Source: Desulfuromonadales bacterium (lineage in GTDB: Bacteria > Desulfobacterota > Desulfuromonadia > Desulfuromonadales > JACZKF01). From it: a stretch of DNA of 64,000 nt. Under the pieces are notes generated by a model. It was not told where the DNA came from, did not search any database, and saw only the letters and a program-made list of their open reading frames with translations. The translations under genes and the position numbers were made by a program. This document shows, one piece after another, positions 47,266-55,624 of this stretch. Every line of letters starts with the position of its first letter. The stretch's first letter is position 1. The stretch is taken from the NCBI GenBank assembly GCA_029289095.1, contig JARFUG010000009.1, forward strand, positions 1 through 64,000. Direction: 5' to 3'.

Positions 47266-47348
47266 GGGCTCACCTCCCTGATTGGAACTTTATCTGAAAG
47301 GATACAGGAATCGACGGGCATTCCAACCCGCAGGAGAGCACCTTCGCG

Positions 47349-47687
47349 TCACTTCAAACGGCTTGCGTCTTTTTTGTGGTAGAGGTCGAAAAAGATCACG
47401 CTGTTGTCCTGAACCTGCCGGCAATGGCCGCAATGGTCTTCGAGTTTGCGACTCTCCTTGCGGCACAGCTCGCACCAATGATAGATCAGCCGGTAATCGC
47501 GCCGCCCGACGTATTTCTTCAGCCGCCTGTGGTGGACGCCGCGCATCCAGCCGTCGGAATCGGAGGGGTTCTGCAGCAGCCGTTCAATGACCTTGAGAAT
47601 ACGTTGGTGGCCCGGCGGATCGGACTTTTCGATTCGCGCCAGCTTGGCGGAAAACCCGGGGGTGGGGAAATAGGTGAACTGGGACAT
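47349..47687 (-). CDS. RelE/ParE-like toxin-fold protein with inserted Cys4 knuckle
   Basis: RILKVIERLLQNPSD..GVHHRRLKKYVGRRDYRLIYHW-CELCRKESRKLEDHCGHC-RQVQDNSVIFFDLYHKKD. Confidence 0.65.
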   Translation of the reverse strand: MSQFTYFPTPGFSAKLARIEKSDPPGHQRILKVIERLLQNPSDSDGWMRGVHHRRLKKYVGRRDYRLIYHWCELCRKESRKLEDHCGHCRQVQDNSVIFFDLYHKKDASRLK

Positions 47688-47717
47688 GGGTGCGCACCTT
47701 CCGCATCGGTACGGCGA

Positions 47718-48815
47718 TCAGGAAGAGAAGAGCTCGTCGATATAGTCGAAATCGAAGCGAAGCTTCGAGAGCTGCTGGATAAGAGCAATCTTTTCCGCAT
47801 CCTCGGCGGTAAGTTTGGCGACGTCCTCGTGGATGGCGAGATAGACCTGGTCGGTTCGCTTCTTGATCCGCAGGTAGGGCATGCCGCTCTTGTCGAGGAT
47901 CTGCTGGGAGATTTTCGAGATTGGGGTGTTTCCGGGGATCACCATGCCGGCGATCTTCGGGTGGTATTCGGGCTGGGTGTAGAGGTTTGAGAGGGTCACC
48001 AGAAGTTCGTCCCGTGAGCTGGTGACGATCAGGAGCGTATCCTCTTTGAGCATGTCGACCACTCTCTGGGTGGCCGAGGCTCCGATCTGCACGTGATGAA
48101 CGATGCGCATCAGCTCTTCGCGATCGCCATCGACCTCAACCCCCAGGACCTTGGCGACCCTCTTGAGCGTCGGATTGGCGAGGATCGGCTGATAGTTGAA
48201 TCCGCCGATCACCTCAAAGGGGGCGTTTCTGAAGGCGGTCTTGAGCAGATGCAGAGTCCTGTCGCGCTTTTCGGGGATGAGCTTGTTGGCCACCAGGAGC
48301 CGCACTTCGGCCCCTTCCTCGCGGTACAGGGAGAGATTCATGGAAACGGCGTCGATGAGACTCCCCACCCCCCCGCACGCCACCATCAGGACCGGAGCCC
48401 CCACCATCGCCGCAACCCGGGCATTGCTCAGGCCGATCACCGAGCCGACACCACTGTGCCCCGCCCCCTCGACAATGAGAAAGTCACATTGGCCGTCGAG
48501 ATAGTCCACCGACTGGAGAATGCGTTTCTCAAAATCGGAAACGTCGACCCTCCCCTCGATCACGTCCTGCGTCATGCCGGGTTCGACCACCACCGGACAC
48601 ATGTAATCGATCAGATGATCGAGTCCGTAGACCTGCGCCATCATTGCCGGATCAGTATCGATACGCCGCCCGTGATAATCGATCGGCTTGGGGCCGACCG
48701 GCTTGATGAAGCCGATGCGCTCGTACTTCTGCCGAGCCTGGTAGAGGAGCGAGAGGCTGGTCGTGGTCTTGCCGCAGTCCTGGCCTGTGGCGGAGACGAA
48801 GATTTTCCTGGCCAT
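47718..48815 (-). CDS. AAA/BioD-like P-loop protein with DRTGG domain (Pta N-terminal-like)
   Basis: KIFVSATGQDCGKTTTSLSLLYQ; CDFLIVEGAGHSGVGSVIGLSNARVA; VVDMLKEDTLLIVTSSRDELLVTLSNL. Confidence 0.85.
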   Translation of the reverse strand: MARKIFVSATGQDCGKTTTSLSLLYQARQKYERIGFIKPVGPKPIDYHGRRIDTDPAMMAQVYGLDHLIDYMCPVVVEPGMTQDVIEGRVDVSDFEKRILQSVDYLDGQCDFLIVEGAGHSGVGSVIGLSNARVAAMVGAPVLMVACGGVGSLIDAVSMNLSLYREEGAEVRLLVANKLIPEKRDRTLHLLKTAFRNAPFEVIGGFNYQPILANPTLKRVAKVLGVEVDGDREELMRIVHHVQIGASATQRVVDMLKEDTLLIVTSSRDELLVTLSNLYTQPEYHPKIAGMVIPGNTPISKISQQILDKSGMPYLRIKKRTDQVYLAIHEDVAKLTAEDAEKIALIQQLSKLRFDFDYIDELFSS

Positions 48816-48844
48816 TGCTGGAGTTCCTTTTGAAAAAGGAGCCC

Positions 48845-49453
48845 TCAGGCCTTGATTGCCGCCCAGGCGTTCTCAATGAAAGCCTCGGCCATCTCCGACA
48901 TCGGTTTCTGCAGGACGCATTCAAGGCGCAACTGGGCGGGACGCAGTATGGCGCCCGTGTAGGAAACGGCAGAGACAAAGAAGTCGCCGTCTTTGATCTC
49001 TCCGCGTGCTATCCCCTCGATGACAATCTCTCGGACAAGCTTGAAAGGCTCGGTCAGACAGACGGGGGGGGCGCCGTCCATGAACTCGGCGTGTCGCATG
49101 AAGAGAAGATATTCCATCATGCCCGGATCCGATTCGGTCAGATCAAACACGAGCTCGGCAAAGGCGCGCAACTTCTCATAGGTCGTTTCACGACCCAGAA
49201 GCCGCTCCCTGAAACCGGCGAGAAAAGCCTCCAGGGTATTCTGATGAAGCACTCGCGCCAGGTTTTCCTTATTTCCGAAGATATTGTAGATGGCCCCGGT
49301 ACTGACGCCCGATTCCCTGACGATGTCGGGTATCGACACCCGATGATAGCCGTTTGCCACAAAGAGTCTTCGCGCACAATCCAGCACCCGCTCGGCCTTG
49401 CTCTCGGGATCGATCGTACGCTCTTTTTTTCCAACAGCCGCGGAGTATTTCAC
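48845..49453 (-). CDS. TetR family transcriptional regulator (paralog A)
   Basis: HTH RVLDCARRLFVANGYHRVSIPDIVRESGVSTGAIYNIFGNKENLARVLHQ. Confidence 0.92.
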   Translation of the reverse strand: MKYSAAVGKKERTIDPESKAERVLDCARRLFVANGYHRVSIPDIVRESGVSTGAIYNIFGNKENLARVLHQNTLEAFLAGFRERLLGRETTYEKLRAFAELVFDLTESDPGMMEYLLFMRHAEFMDGAPPVCLTEPFKLVREIVIEGIARGEIKDGDFFVSAVSYTGAILRPAQLRLECVLQKPMSEMAEAFIENAWAAIKA

Positions 49454-49785
49454 AATTGGGCCTATTCCGAGTTGTAGTTCTGTTTTATTCGGGGACCAAC
49501 CTTTAGTGGCACCTGCGATCCCACAAGCCTTTCACTATACAAAATCCCGGCGGAATTTTCAAATCCCTTTCCAGGAGTCGAGCAAACGCTCTCCTCCAAT
49601 GCTCCTTTCTACGGCAAAATCAATACCGCAAAACACAATGCGGTCGCCTGCCTGCCCGGCGAGAGCACATCCCCCCCCGAGATAATCGACAGGAAATCGA
49701 GAAGATAGAAATCGACCCCATCACTTATCTTTTTCTTGACAATTGCAATTGATATGTTTATGAGTATCTTGCGCTGAGAGCTTCG

Positions 49786-49801
49786 GAACGAACATTCTAT
49801 C
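49786..49801. promoter_or_regulatory. Candidate TetR operator half-conserved copy GAACGAACATTCTATC
   Basis: Shares GAACGAACATTC with perfect copy at 50647. Confidence 0.5.
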
Positions 49802-49973
49802 CTTACGGCTTTTCACCGGTTGAACGACGCCATTTAGCTGAACGCCTCCCATTTTGCATCAGGGACGGCCGCGAGCGGGCGGTGCAGAAAAGAATAATTT
49901 TTCCCATATTTGTAGGCAGTTGAACTACTTGAAGTGTGAATTCTTCTCTGACTTGGTATGGCGTTTGCTGTTA

Positions 49974-49989
49974 GAAAGGACATTCGTTC
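49974..49989. promoter_or_regulatory. Candidate TetR operator GAAAGGACATTCGTTC
   Basis: 14/16 match to GAAYGAAYRTTCRTTC, 14 bp upstream of TetR ATG (50004). Confidence 0.6.
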
Positions 49990-50003
49990 TTTGGGGCAAC
50001 GTG

Positions 50004-50582
50004 ATGCGCAAAATCGATCCTGATGAGAAGAAAAAACGGGTGCTCGATGCGGCACGCCGTCTGTTTGTGAAACGCGGCTACTTCGGCGTCTCCATACCGG
50101 ATATCGTGGAAGCCTCCGGGGTGAGCACCGGCGCCATTTACCGGTACTTCTCCAACAAGGAGACCATGGCCAGGCATCTCCACCAGCAGACCCTCTCCGA
50201 TTTCCAGCAGTTGTTTGAAAGACGCCTGGCAGGCAAAACCGGGACCTACGAGCGGCTGAGAGCTTTTGCCGATCTCGTTTTCGATCTGACCGAATCGGAT
50301 CCGGACATGATGGAGTACCTGCTTTTCATGAGGCACGGAGAATTCATGCCGGGAGCCGTACCCCTCTGTTTCACCGAGCCTTTCCAATTGATCCGGGAAT
50401 TCGTTGAAGAAGGGGTGAGGGCGGGGGAGATAAAAGAGGGGGACAACTTTCTGACCGCCGTCTGCTATACGGGAGTGATTCTGCGGCCGGCGGACCTGCG
50501 ACTGCGATGCGTGCTGGAGCGGCCTCTGCCCGAAGTGGCCGACGATCTCGCCAATATTGCCTGGGCGGCCATCCAGGCGTGA
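50004..50582 (+). CDS. TetR family transcriptional regulator (paralog B)
   Basis: HTH RVLDAARRLFVKRGYFGVSIPDIVEASGVSTGAIYRYFSNKETMARHLHQ; very similar throughout to 48845-49453. Confidence 0.92.
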   Translation: MRKIDPDEKKKRVLDAARRLFVKRGYFGVSIPDIVEASGVSTGAIYRYFSNKETMARHLHQQTLSDFQQLFERRLAGKTGTYERLRAFADLVFDLTESDPDMMEYLLFMRHGEFMPGAVPLCFTEPFQLIREFVEEGVRAGEIKEGDNFLTAVCYTGVILRPADLRLRCVLERPLPEVADDLANIAWAAIQA

Positions 50583-50646
50583 GTGGATGAAGTTGACATG
50601 AGTTTGTATTGGAAGCGGATAGATATGGCTATCTATTCATTAGAAA

Positions 50647-50662
50647 GAACGAACATTCATTC
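50647..50662. promoter_or_regulatory. Candidate TetR operator GAACGAACATTCATTC
   Basis: 16-bp quasi-palindrome GAAYGAAYRTTCRTTC 14 bp upstream of ATG 50677. Confidence 0.68.
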
Positions 50663-50676
50663 CAAAGGAGTCTGAC

Positions 50677-51018
50677 ATGAAAAGAAACTGCCTGATCTCG
50701 ATGTTGGCCTGTGTTGCCGTTCTGGCCCCCTCCCTGGTTCTGGCCTGGGATATCAGCGGCTTTGAGTCTGCCAACAAGGACCGCGGTCAGTGGGCCTGGT
50801 TCACAGGCCAGGCCCAGCAGTGCAAAGAACCAATCCCCGTTCCCGGCAAGTTCACCCGCGCCGAGTGGCAGCAGTTCTTCACCAGTGACAAAGCGAAGCT
50901 CCCCTGCGGCGGAGCCGGCATCAATGAGCGGGCCGTGAAGCACATCTTCCTCTTCCTCCACAGCCATGCCTCTGATTCGGAAAATCCCATGAACCAGAAA
51001 CCCGAATCGTGCGGTTAA
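50677..51018 (+). CDS. Exported small protein, cytochrome-like segment without CXXCH
   Basis: Signal peptide MKRNCLISMLACVAVLAPSLVLA; AEWQQFFTSDKAKLPCGGAGINERAVKHIFLFLHSHA; no heme motif. Confidence 0.75.
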   Translation: MKRNCLISMLACVAVLAPSLVLAWDISGFESANKDRGQWAWFTGQAQQCKEPIPVPGKFTRAEWQQFFTSDKAKLPCGGAGINERAVKHIFLFLHSHASDSENPMNQKPESCG

Positions 51019-51029
51019 GAGGGATTGAA

Positions 51030-51536
51030 ATGTCGACACAGCATCCTCAAACATGTGCAGAGTTGCTGAAATCCTCTGCATTACTGGAGTATCCGACTGA
51101 AGAGATGGCCAGGCAGTCGGGGATCCCTCTGGAAACCCTTGAGAATTTGCACGTGCGGCTTTTCATAAATGATCGCGGTGGAACCAAGACGCCCCTTTTT
51201 GCCGGTTGCTATCTGCCTGGAGAGGATCGTCTCGATTTCATGCTGCGCTTCAGTGGAGCCTGCCGTGCGCAGGGGATCGCTCTCAACACCGGATTCCCCC
51301 CGGATTATATTCCGATGATGATCGAGGTGCTGGCTCTGATGTTCAGGCGCCCCTCATTGCAAGAGGGCGCCCGGACATTGGCGCGCCAATATTTCACAGG
51401 CTGGCCCACCGGATTCGCCGCTGCCCTGAAGCAGCATGACGAGACGGGATTTTTCAGTGAGATTGCCGAGGGTCTCAGCCGGACGCTTGAAAACCTTGCA
51501 GCGGTACCGGTACGCGACGAGGCCCCTGGAACTTAG
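51030..51536 (+). CDS. TorD-family molybdoenzyme chaperone
   Basis: DHIPMM-type motif as PDYIPMMIEVLALMF; position immediately before catalytic subunit. Confidence 0.75.
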   Translation: MSTQHPQTCAELLKSSALLEYPTEEMARQSGIPLETLENLHVRLFINDRGGTKTPLFAGCYLPGEDRLDFMLRFSGACRAQGIALNTGFPPDYIPMMIEVLALMFRRPSLQEGARTLARQYFTGWPTGFAAALKQHDETGFFSEIAEGLSRTLENLAAVPVRDEAPGT

Positions 51537-51586
51537 TTTCTGTCCGGAGATTCCTGATGGAAACAACTTGAGCAATGGAGAACAGC

Positions 51587-53782
51587 ATGAGTGTTTCTCG
51601 CAGAACCTTTTTGAAAGGGACAGTCGCCGGCGTGGCGGGACTCGGCGTGGTTCCGGTCTTTCGCCACATCGCTCTGACGCAGGATAAGATCCCAGGCGAC
51701 GGGCCTGTGCGCTATGTCAATTCCAGTTGCGCCATCTGCACCAACAAGTGCGTATTTCGCGGACAGGTGGTCAACGGCGTCATCCGGCGCCTTGAACCCG
51801 AGCCAGACTTCCCCAAATCCAGGGGGATGATGTGCGCGCGGGGAAATGCCGGAGCGACGACACCCTACGACCCCGATCGGCTCAAATTCCCCTTGATCCG
51901 CACCGGAAAAAGGGGCGAAGGAAAGTGGAAGAAGGTCAGTTGGGATGAGGCCTTCGCCTACATCGCCGAAAAGACGAACACCCTGGTGAAAGAAGAGGGA
52001 GGCAACCGGGCCACCATCGCTTTCGCCTCGTCGGAGGGGACGTACCAGGAGCACTACTGGAACCAGTTCCGCGAGGTCTTCGGCTCACCGAACTCCCTGC
52101 GACACCCGACCCTGTGCCTGAGCTCCAACATCCGGGGCTTCCAGTCGGTTTTCGGCACCTATCCCAACGCGGACGTCGCCAATTCGCGCTACATCATCCT
52201 GGCGGGCGCCGACCGGGCCGAAGCGTTCATGACCCCCGACACCATCGACATGTTCAACAAGAGCATGCCGGGGCGCAAGCTGATCTATCTCGATCCCCGG
52301 TTCACCAAAACGGCCGCCAAGGCCGACAAGTGGTTCCCCATCAAGCCGGGGACCGACATGGCCTTCGCGCTGGCGATGCTCAACGTCATCATCGGTGAGA
52401 ATCTCTACGACAAAGCCTTCGTCCGGGAGCACTGCACGGGATTCGAGGAGTTGGCCGCACACGTCACGCAGTACACCCCCGAGTGGGCGCAAGGCGAGAC
52501 GGGGATCGAGGCCTCCGAGATCCGCACCGTCGCGCGGGAGTTCGCCCAGACGCCTGGAGCCGTCTTCTATCCCGGGCGCCGCTCCTCGTGGCTCAGAGAC
52601 GATGTACAGACCCGCCGCGCCATCGCCATGGTCAATGCGGTGACGGGGAGCTTCGATCGTCCAGGGGGCCTGATCCCCAACATCTCCATCCCGATGAAGG
52701 GCTACTTCTACGAGCCTGCATGGTACAGCAATCCCCGGCCGCGCCTCGAGGAAGAGGACGTGATGTTCCTCAACCCCCGCGACGGCTCCTGGATCGCCTG
52801 GCGCGACCGCGCCATCAAGGGCGATCCGTACCGCATCAGAGGGATGTTCATCAACAAGCAGAATGTCATCGACTCGGTCCCCGACCGCAACAAGACCTTC
52901 GAGTTGTTCGACAAGCTTGATCTGATCGTCACCATAGACACCATGATGAGCGACACCGCCTGGTATTCGGACGTGGTCCTTCCCGAGTCGAACTACCTTG
53001 AGCGCTTCGACCCCCCGTACGGGTTGGGCGGCATCGAGCCGGTGATCGTTCTGCGCCAGCCCCTTATCGCTCCGATGTACGACACGCGGCCCTGCTTCGA
53101 CATCGTCAAGGGCCTGGCAGCGCACTTCGAGGACGAGGACGGCGATACGCTCGACACCTACTTCAGCGGCACGGTGGAAGAACATGCCGAGATGTTCGTC
53201 TCGGGTCTGCCCGGCGCGATGGAGATGCTGCGCGAAAAAGGCTTCTATACGGACGGACGCAGCGCCGTAATGGGGGAATACCGCAGCGGCAAAAAGACGG
53301 TGGCCACCCCGAGCAAAAAGATCGAACTGTACAGCGAGGATTTCGCCGGGCGCGGTCTCGACCCGATGCCGGTCTACCGGCGGCCTGAAGAACCCGGCAA
53401 GGGGCAGTTTCGCTTTTTGGTGGGACGTCACGCCATTCACACCCACTCGATGACGGCGGCGTTCCCCGAACTCAACTGGCACATGCCGGAAAACAGCCTC
53501 TGGATCAATGCCGCCAAGGCCCGAGAGATGGGAATACGCTCCGGCGATCTGGTCGTGGCGCAGAACCGCTCGGGCGCCGAAGTGCGCATCAAGGCCCAGG
53601 TGACTGAGGGGATCCGGCCCGATTGCGTTTACTTCGCCCACGGATTCGGGAGCCTGTCGCAGGGCAAGCCGCTCGTCTACGGCAAGGGGGCGACCCAGGC
53701 GGCGATCCTCGAGTCCCACTTCGAGCCCGTTTCAGGCAATGCCTGCATGCACGAAACCTTTGTCGAAATCAGGAAGGCTTAA
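51587..53782 (+). CDS. Molybdopterin oxidoreductase catalytic subunit (Psr/Phs-like CISM), Tat signal
   Basis: SVSRRTFLKGTVAGVAGLG; NSSCAICTNKCVFRGQVVNGVIRRLEPEPDFPKSRGMMCARGNAG Fe-S/MGD motif. Confidence 0.93.
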   Translation: MSVSRRTFLKGTVAGVAGLGVVPVFRHIALTQDKIPGDGPVRYVNSSCAICTNKCVFRGQVVNGVIRRLEPEPDFPKSRGMMCARGNAGATTPYDPDRLKFPLIRTGKRGEGKWKKVSWDEAFAYIAEKTNTLVKEEGGNRATIAFASSEGTYQEHYWNQFREVFGSPNSLRHPTLCLSSNIRGFQSVFGTYPNADVANSRYIILAGADRAEAFMTPDTIDMFNKSMPGRKLIYLDPRFTKTAAKADKWFPIKPGTDMAFALAMLNVIIGENLYDKAFVREHCTGFEELAAHVTQYTPEWAQGETGIEASEIRTVAREFAQTPGAVFYPGRRSSWLRDDVQTRRAIAMVNAVTGSFDRPGGLIPNISIPMKGYFYEPAWYSNPRPRLEEEDVMFLNPRDGSWIAWRDRAIKGDPYRIRGMFINKQNVIDSVPDRNKTFELFDKLDLIVTIDTMMSDTAWYSDVVLPESNYLERFDPPYGLGGIEPVIVLRQPLIAPMYDTRPCFDIVKGLAAHFEDEDGDTLDTYFSGTVEEHAEMFVSGLPGAMEMLREKGFYTDGRSAVMGEYRSGKKTVATPSKKIELYSEDFAGRGLDPMPVYRRPEEPGKGQFRFLVGRHAIHTHSMTAAFPELNWHMPENSLWINAAKAREMGIRSGDLVVAQNRSGAEVRIKAQVTEGIRPDCVYFAHGFGSLSQGKPLVYGKGATQAAILESHFEPVSGNACMHETFVEIRKA

Positions 53783-53785
53783 GCC

Positions 53786-54352
53786 ATGGCAAACGAAAAA
53801 AAGAAACGATGGGTCATGGTCATCGATCCATCCCGGTGCATCGACTGCAAGGCATGCGATGTGGCATGCAAGCGCGAAAACAGTCTGGTGCTCGAGGGGC
53901 GCGACAGCTACCGGAACTGGATCTCCTCCAAGGGGATCGAGGGGACCTACCCGCGGCTGAAGCAGAAGTTCGAGCCGAGCCAGTGCCAGCACTGCTCCAA
54001 CACCCCCTGCGAGCATGTCTGCCCGACCCGCGCCACCTACAAAACGCGCGACGGCATTGTTCGGGTCGACTACAAACGCTGCATCCTGTGCAAGACCTGC
54101 ATCACCGCCTGCCCGTACGATGCGCGCTTCGAACAGCACCAGTTCAAGGCCATCGACAAATGCACCTTCTGCGAGCATCGCATCTACGAAGGGAAGCTTC
54201 CGGCCTGCGTCGACACCTGTCCGACGAAGGTGCGGGTCTTCGGTGATCTGAATGATCCGCAGAGCGAGGTCTCGAAGCTTCTGGCGGCGCGCCACTGGCG
54301 CGTCCTCAAGCCCGAGGTCGGCACTCGCCCCAATCTTTACTACATCGCCTGA
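53786..54352 (+). CDS. 4Fe-4S electron-transfer subunit (PsrB/PhsB-like)
   Basis: CIDCKACDVACKREN, CQHCSNTPCEHVCPTRAT, CILCKTCITACPYDAR, CTFCEHRI...ACVDTCPTKV: four ferredoxin-type clusters. Confidence 0.94.
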   Translation: MANEKKKRWVMVIDPSRCIDCKACDVACKRENSLVLEGRDSYRNWISSKGIEGTYPRLKQKFEPSQCQHCSNTPCEHVCPTRATYKTRDGIVRVDYKRCILCKTCITACPYDARFEQHQFKAIDKCTFCEHRIYEGKLPACVDTCPTKVRVFGDLNDPQSEVSKLLAARHWRVLKPEVGTRPNLYYIA

Positions 54353-54360
54353 AGGAGCGG

Positions 54361-55563
54361 ATGATGAATCACACAGCCTTCAAGGAAAGAATCGTGTTCA
54401 CGCCCGGCGGGAAATTGTGGGGGGTGCTCGCCGGCTTTCTCCTCATCCTCGGTCTCGTGGGTCTTTTCAATTATCTCATTCACGGCGTCGAGGTCTACAA
54501 CGTCCACCGGCAGGTCCCCTGGGGGATCCAGATTTCCACGTATGTCTTCTTCGTCGTTTCCTCAACCGGACTGTGCCTCGTTTCTTCCCTCGGTCATGTC
54601 TTCGGGATCAAATCGTTCGAAGTGATCGGCAAACGCGCCATCGCCATGGCGATCTTCACCATTCTGGCCGGATTTGCGGTCATCGCCACGGAAATCGGGC
54701 ACCCGCTGCGGATGCTCGTCTACAACATCATCTCCCCCAACCTGCACGCTGCCATCTGGTGGATGGGGACGCTGTACGGCATCTATCTTGTGTGCATCCT
54801 CATCGAGTTCTGGTTCATGATGCGCGGCGATCACCGTTTCGCCGGCTACCTGGGGCTTGCCGGCTTTATCGCAGGGGTCGCGGCGCACAGCAACCTCGGT
54901 GCGGTCTTCGGATTTCTCGACGCCCGCCCCTGGTGGCACGGCCCCTTCCTGCCGATCTACTTCATCCTTTCGGCCGCCGTCACCGGCTGCGCCATCGTCC
55001 TGCTCCTCTTCGCCCATCGGTACTACAGGGAGAAGATGCCCCGAAACGTCGAAGAGACGATGCACGCCATCGGCAAGCTCTTCTGTCTGCTGCTGGGCAT
55101 CCTGATCTTCTTCGAGATCTGGAAGGTGCTGACCTCCATTTACGGCGCCCCTCCCGGAAAATACGAAGCGATGATGGCGTTGGTCGCAGGCCCGCTGAGC
55201 ACAAGCTTCTGGCTGTTCGAGGTCCTTCTCGGGATGCTGATCCCCTTTGCCCTGATCCTGTTCACCAAGGCCAGGAGCTTCAGCATCAATGTTCTGGCCG
55301 CCGCGAGCGCCATCGTGGGGATCTTTTTCATGCGCTACAACCTGGTCGTGGCGGGCCAGCTCGTTCCGATGCGCCCCGACGTGCATCGCGTCGGTCCGGA
55401 CGGACTGTTGAGCTATTTTCCTTCTCCGACTGAAATCGGCATCGTGCTCGGAGGAATCGGCTTATGTCTGCTCATGTACATCGCCGCCAACCTCCTTTTC
55501 AATCTCGACGACGAAGAGCACCCTTCAGAGGTCGAGTCTCTCCAAACGAATAGTTGTTCTTAA
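54361..55563 (+). CDS. nrfD: NrfD/PsrC-like membrane quinone-interacting subunit
   Basis: 400 aa multi-TM; GIQISTYVFFVVSSTGLCLVSSLGHVFG; follows A and B subunits. Confidence 0.92.
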   Translation: MMNHTAFKERIVFTPGGKLWGVLAGFLLILGLVGLFNYLIHGVEVYNVHRQVPWGIQISTYVFFVVSSTGLCLVSSLGHVFGIKSFEVIGKRAIAMAIFTILAGFAVIATEIGHPLRMLVYNIISPNLHAAIWWMGTLYGIYLVCILIEFWFMMRGDHRFAGYLGLAGFIAGVAAHSNLGAVFGFLDARPWWHGPFLPIYFILSAAVTGCAIVLLLFAHRYYREKMPRNVEETMHAIGKLFCLLLGILIFFEIWKVLTSIYGAPPGKYEAMMALVAGPLSTSFWLFEVLLGMLIPFALILFTKARSFSINVLAAASAIVGIFFMRYNLVVAGQLVPMRPDVHRVGPDGLLSYFPSPTEIGIVLGGIGLCLLMYIAANLLFNLDDEEHPSEVESLQTNSCS

Positions 55564-55624
55564 GCGGGAAGTCGCCATGGTGGCGAGGTTCGTCCTGTCA
55601 CGCTCAAACATGCAAGGAGGCATT

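Noticed and set aside
52085-53719. 544-aa minus-strand ORF opposite the molybdopterin subunit
   Set aside because: Shadow ORF; composition atypical and plus strand has unmistakable family motifs.
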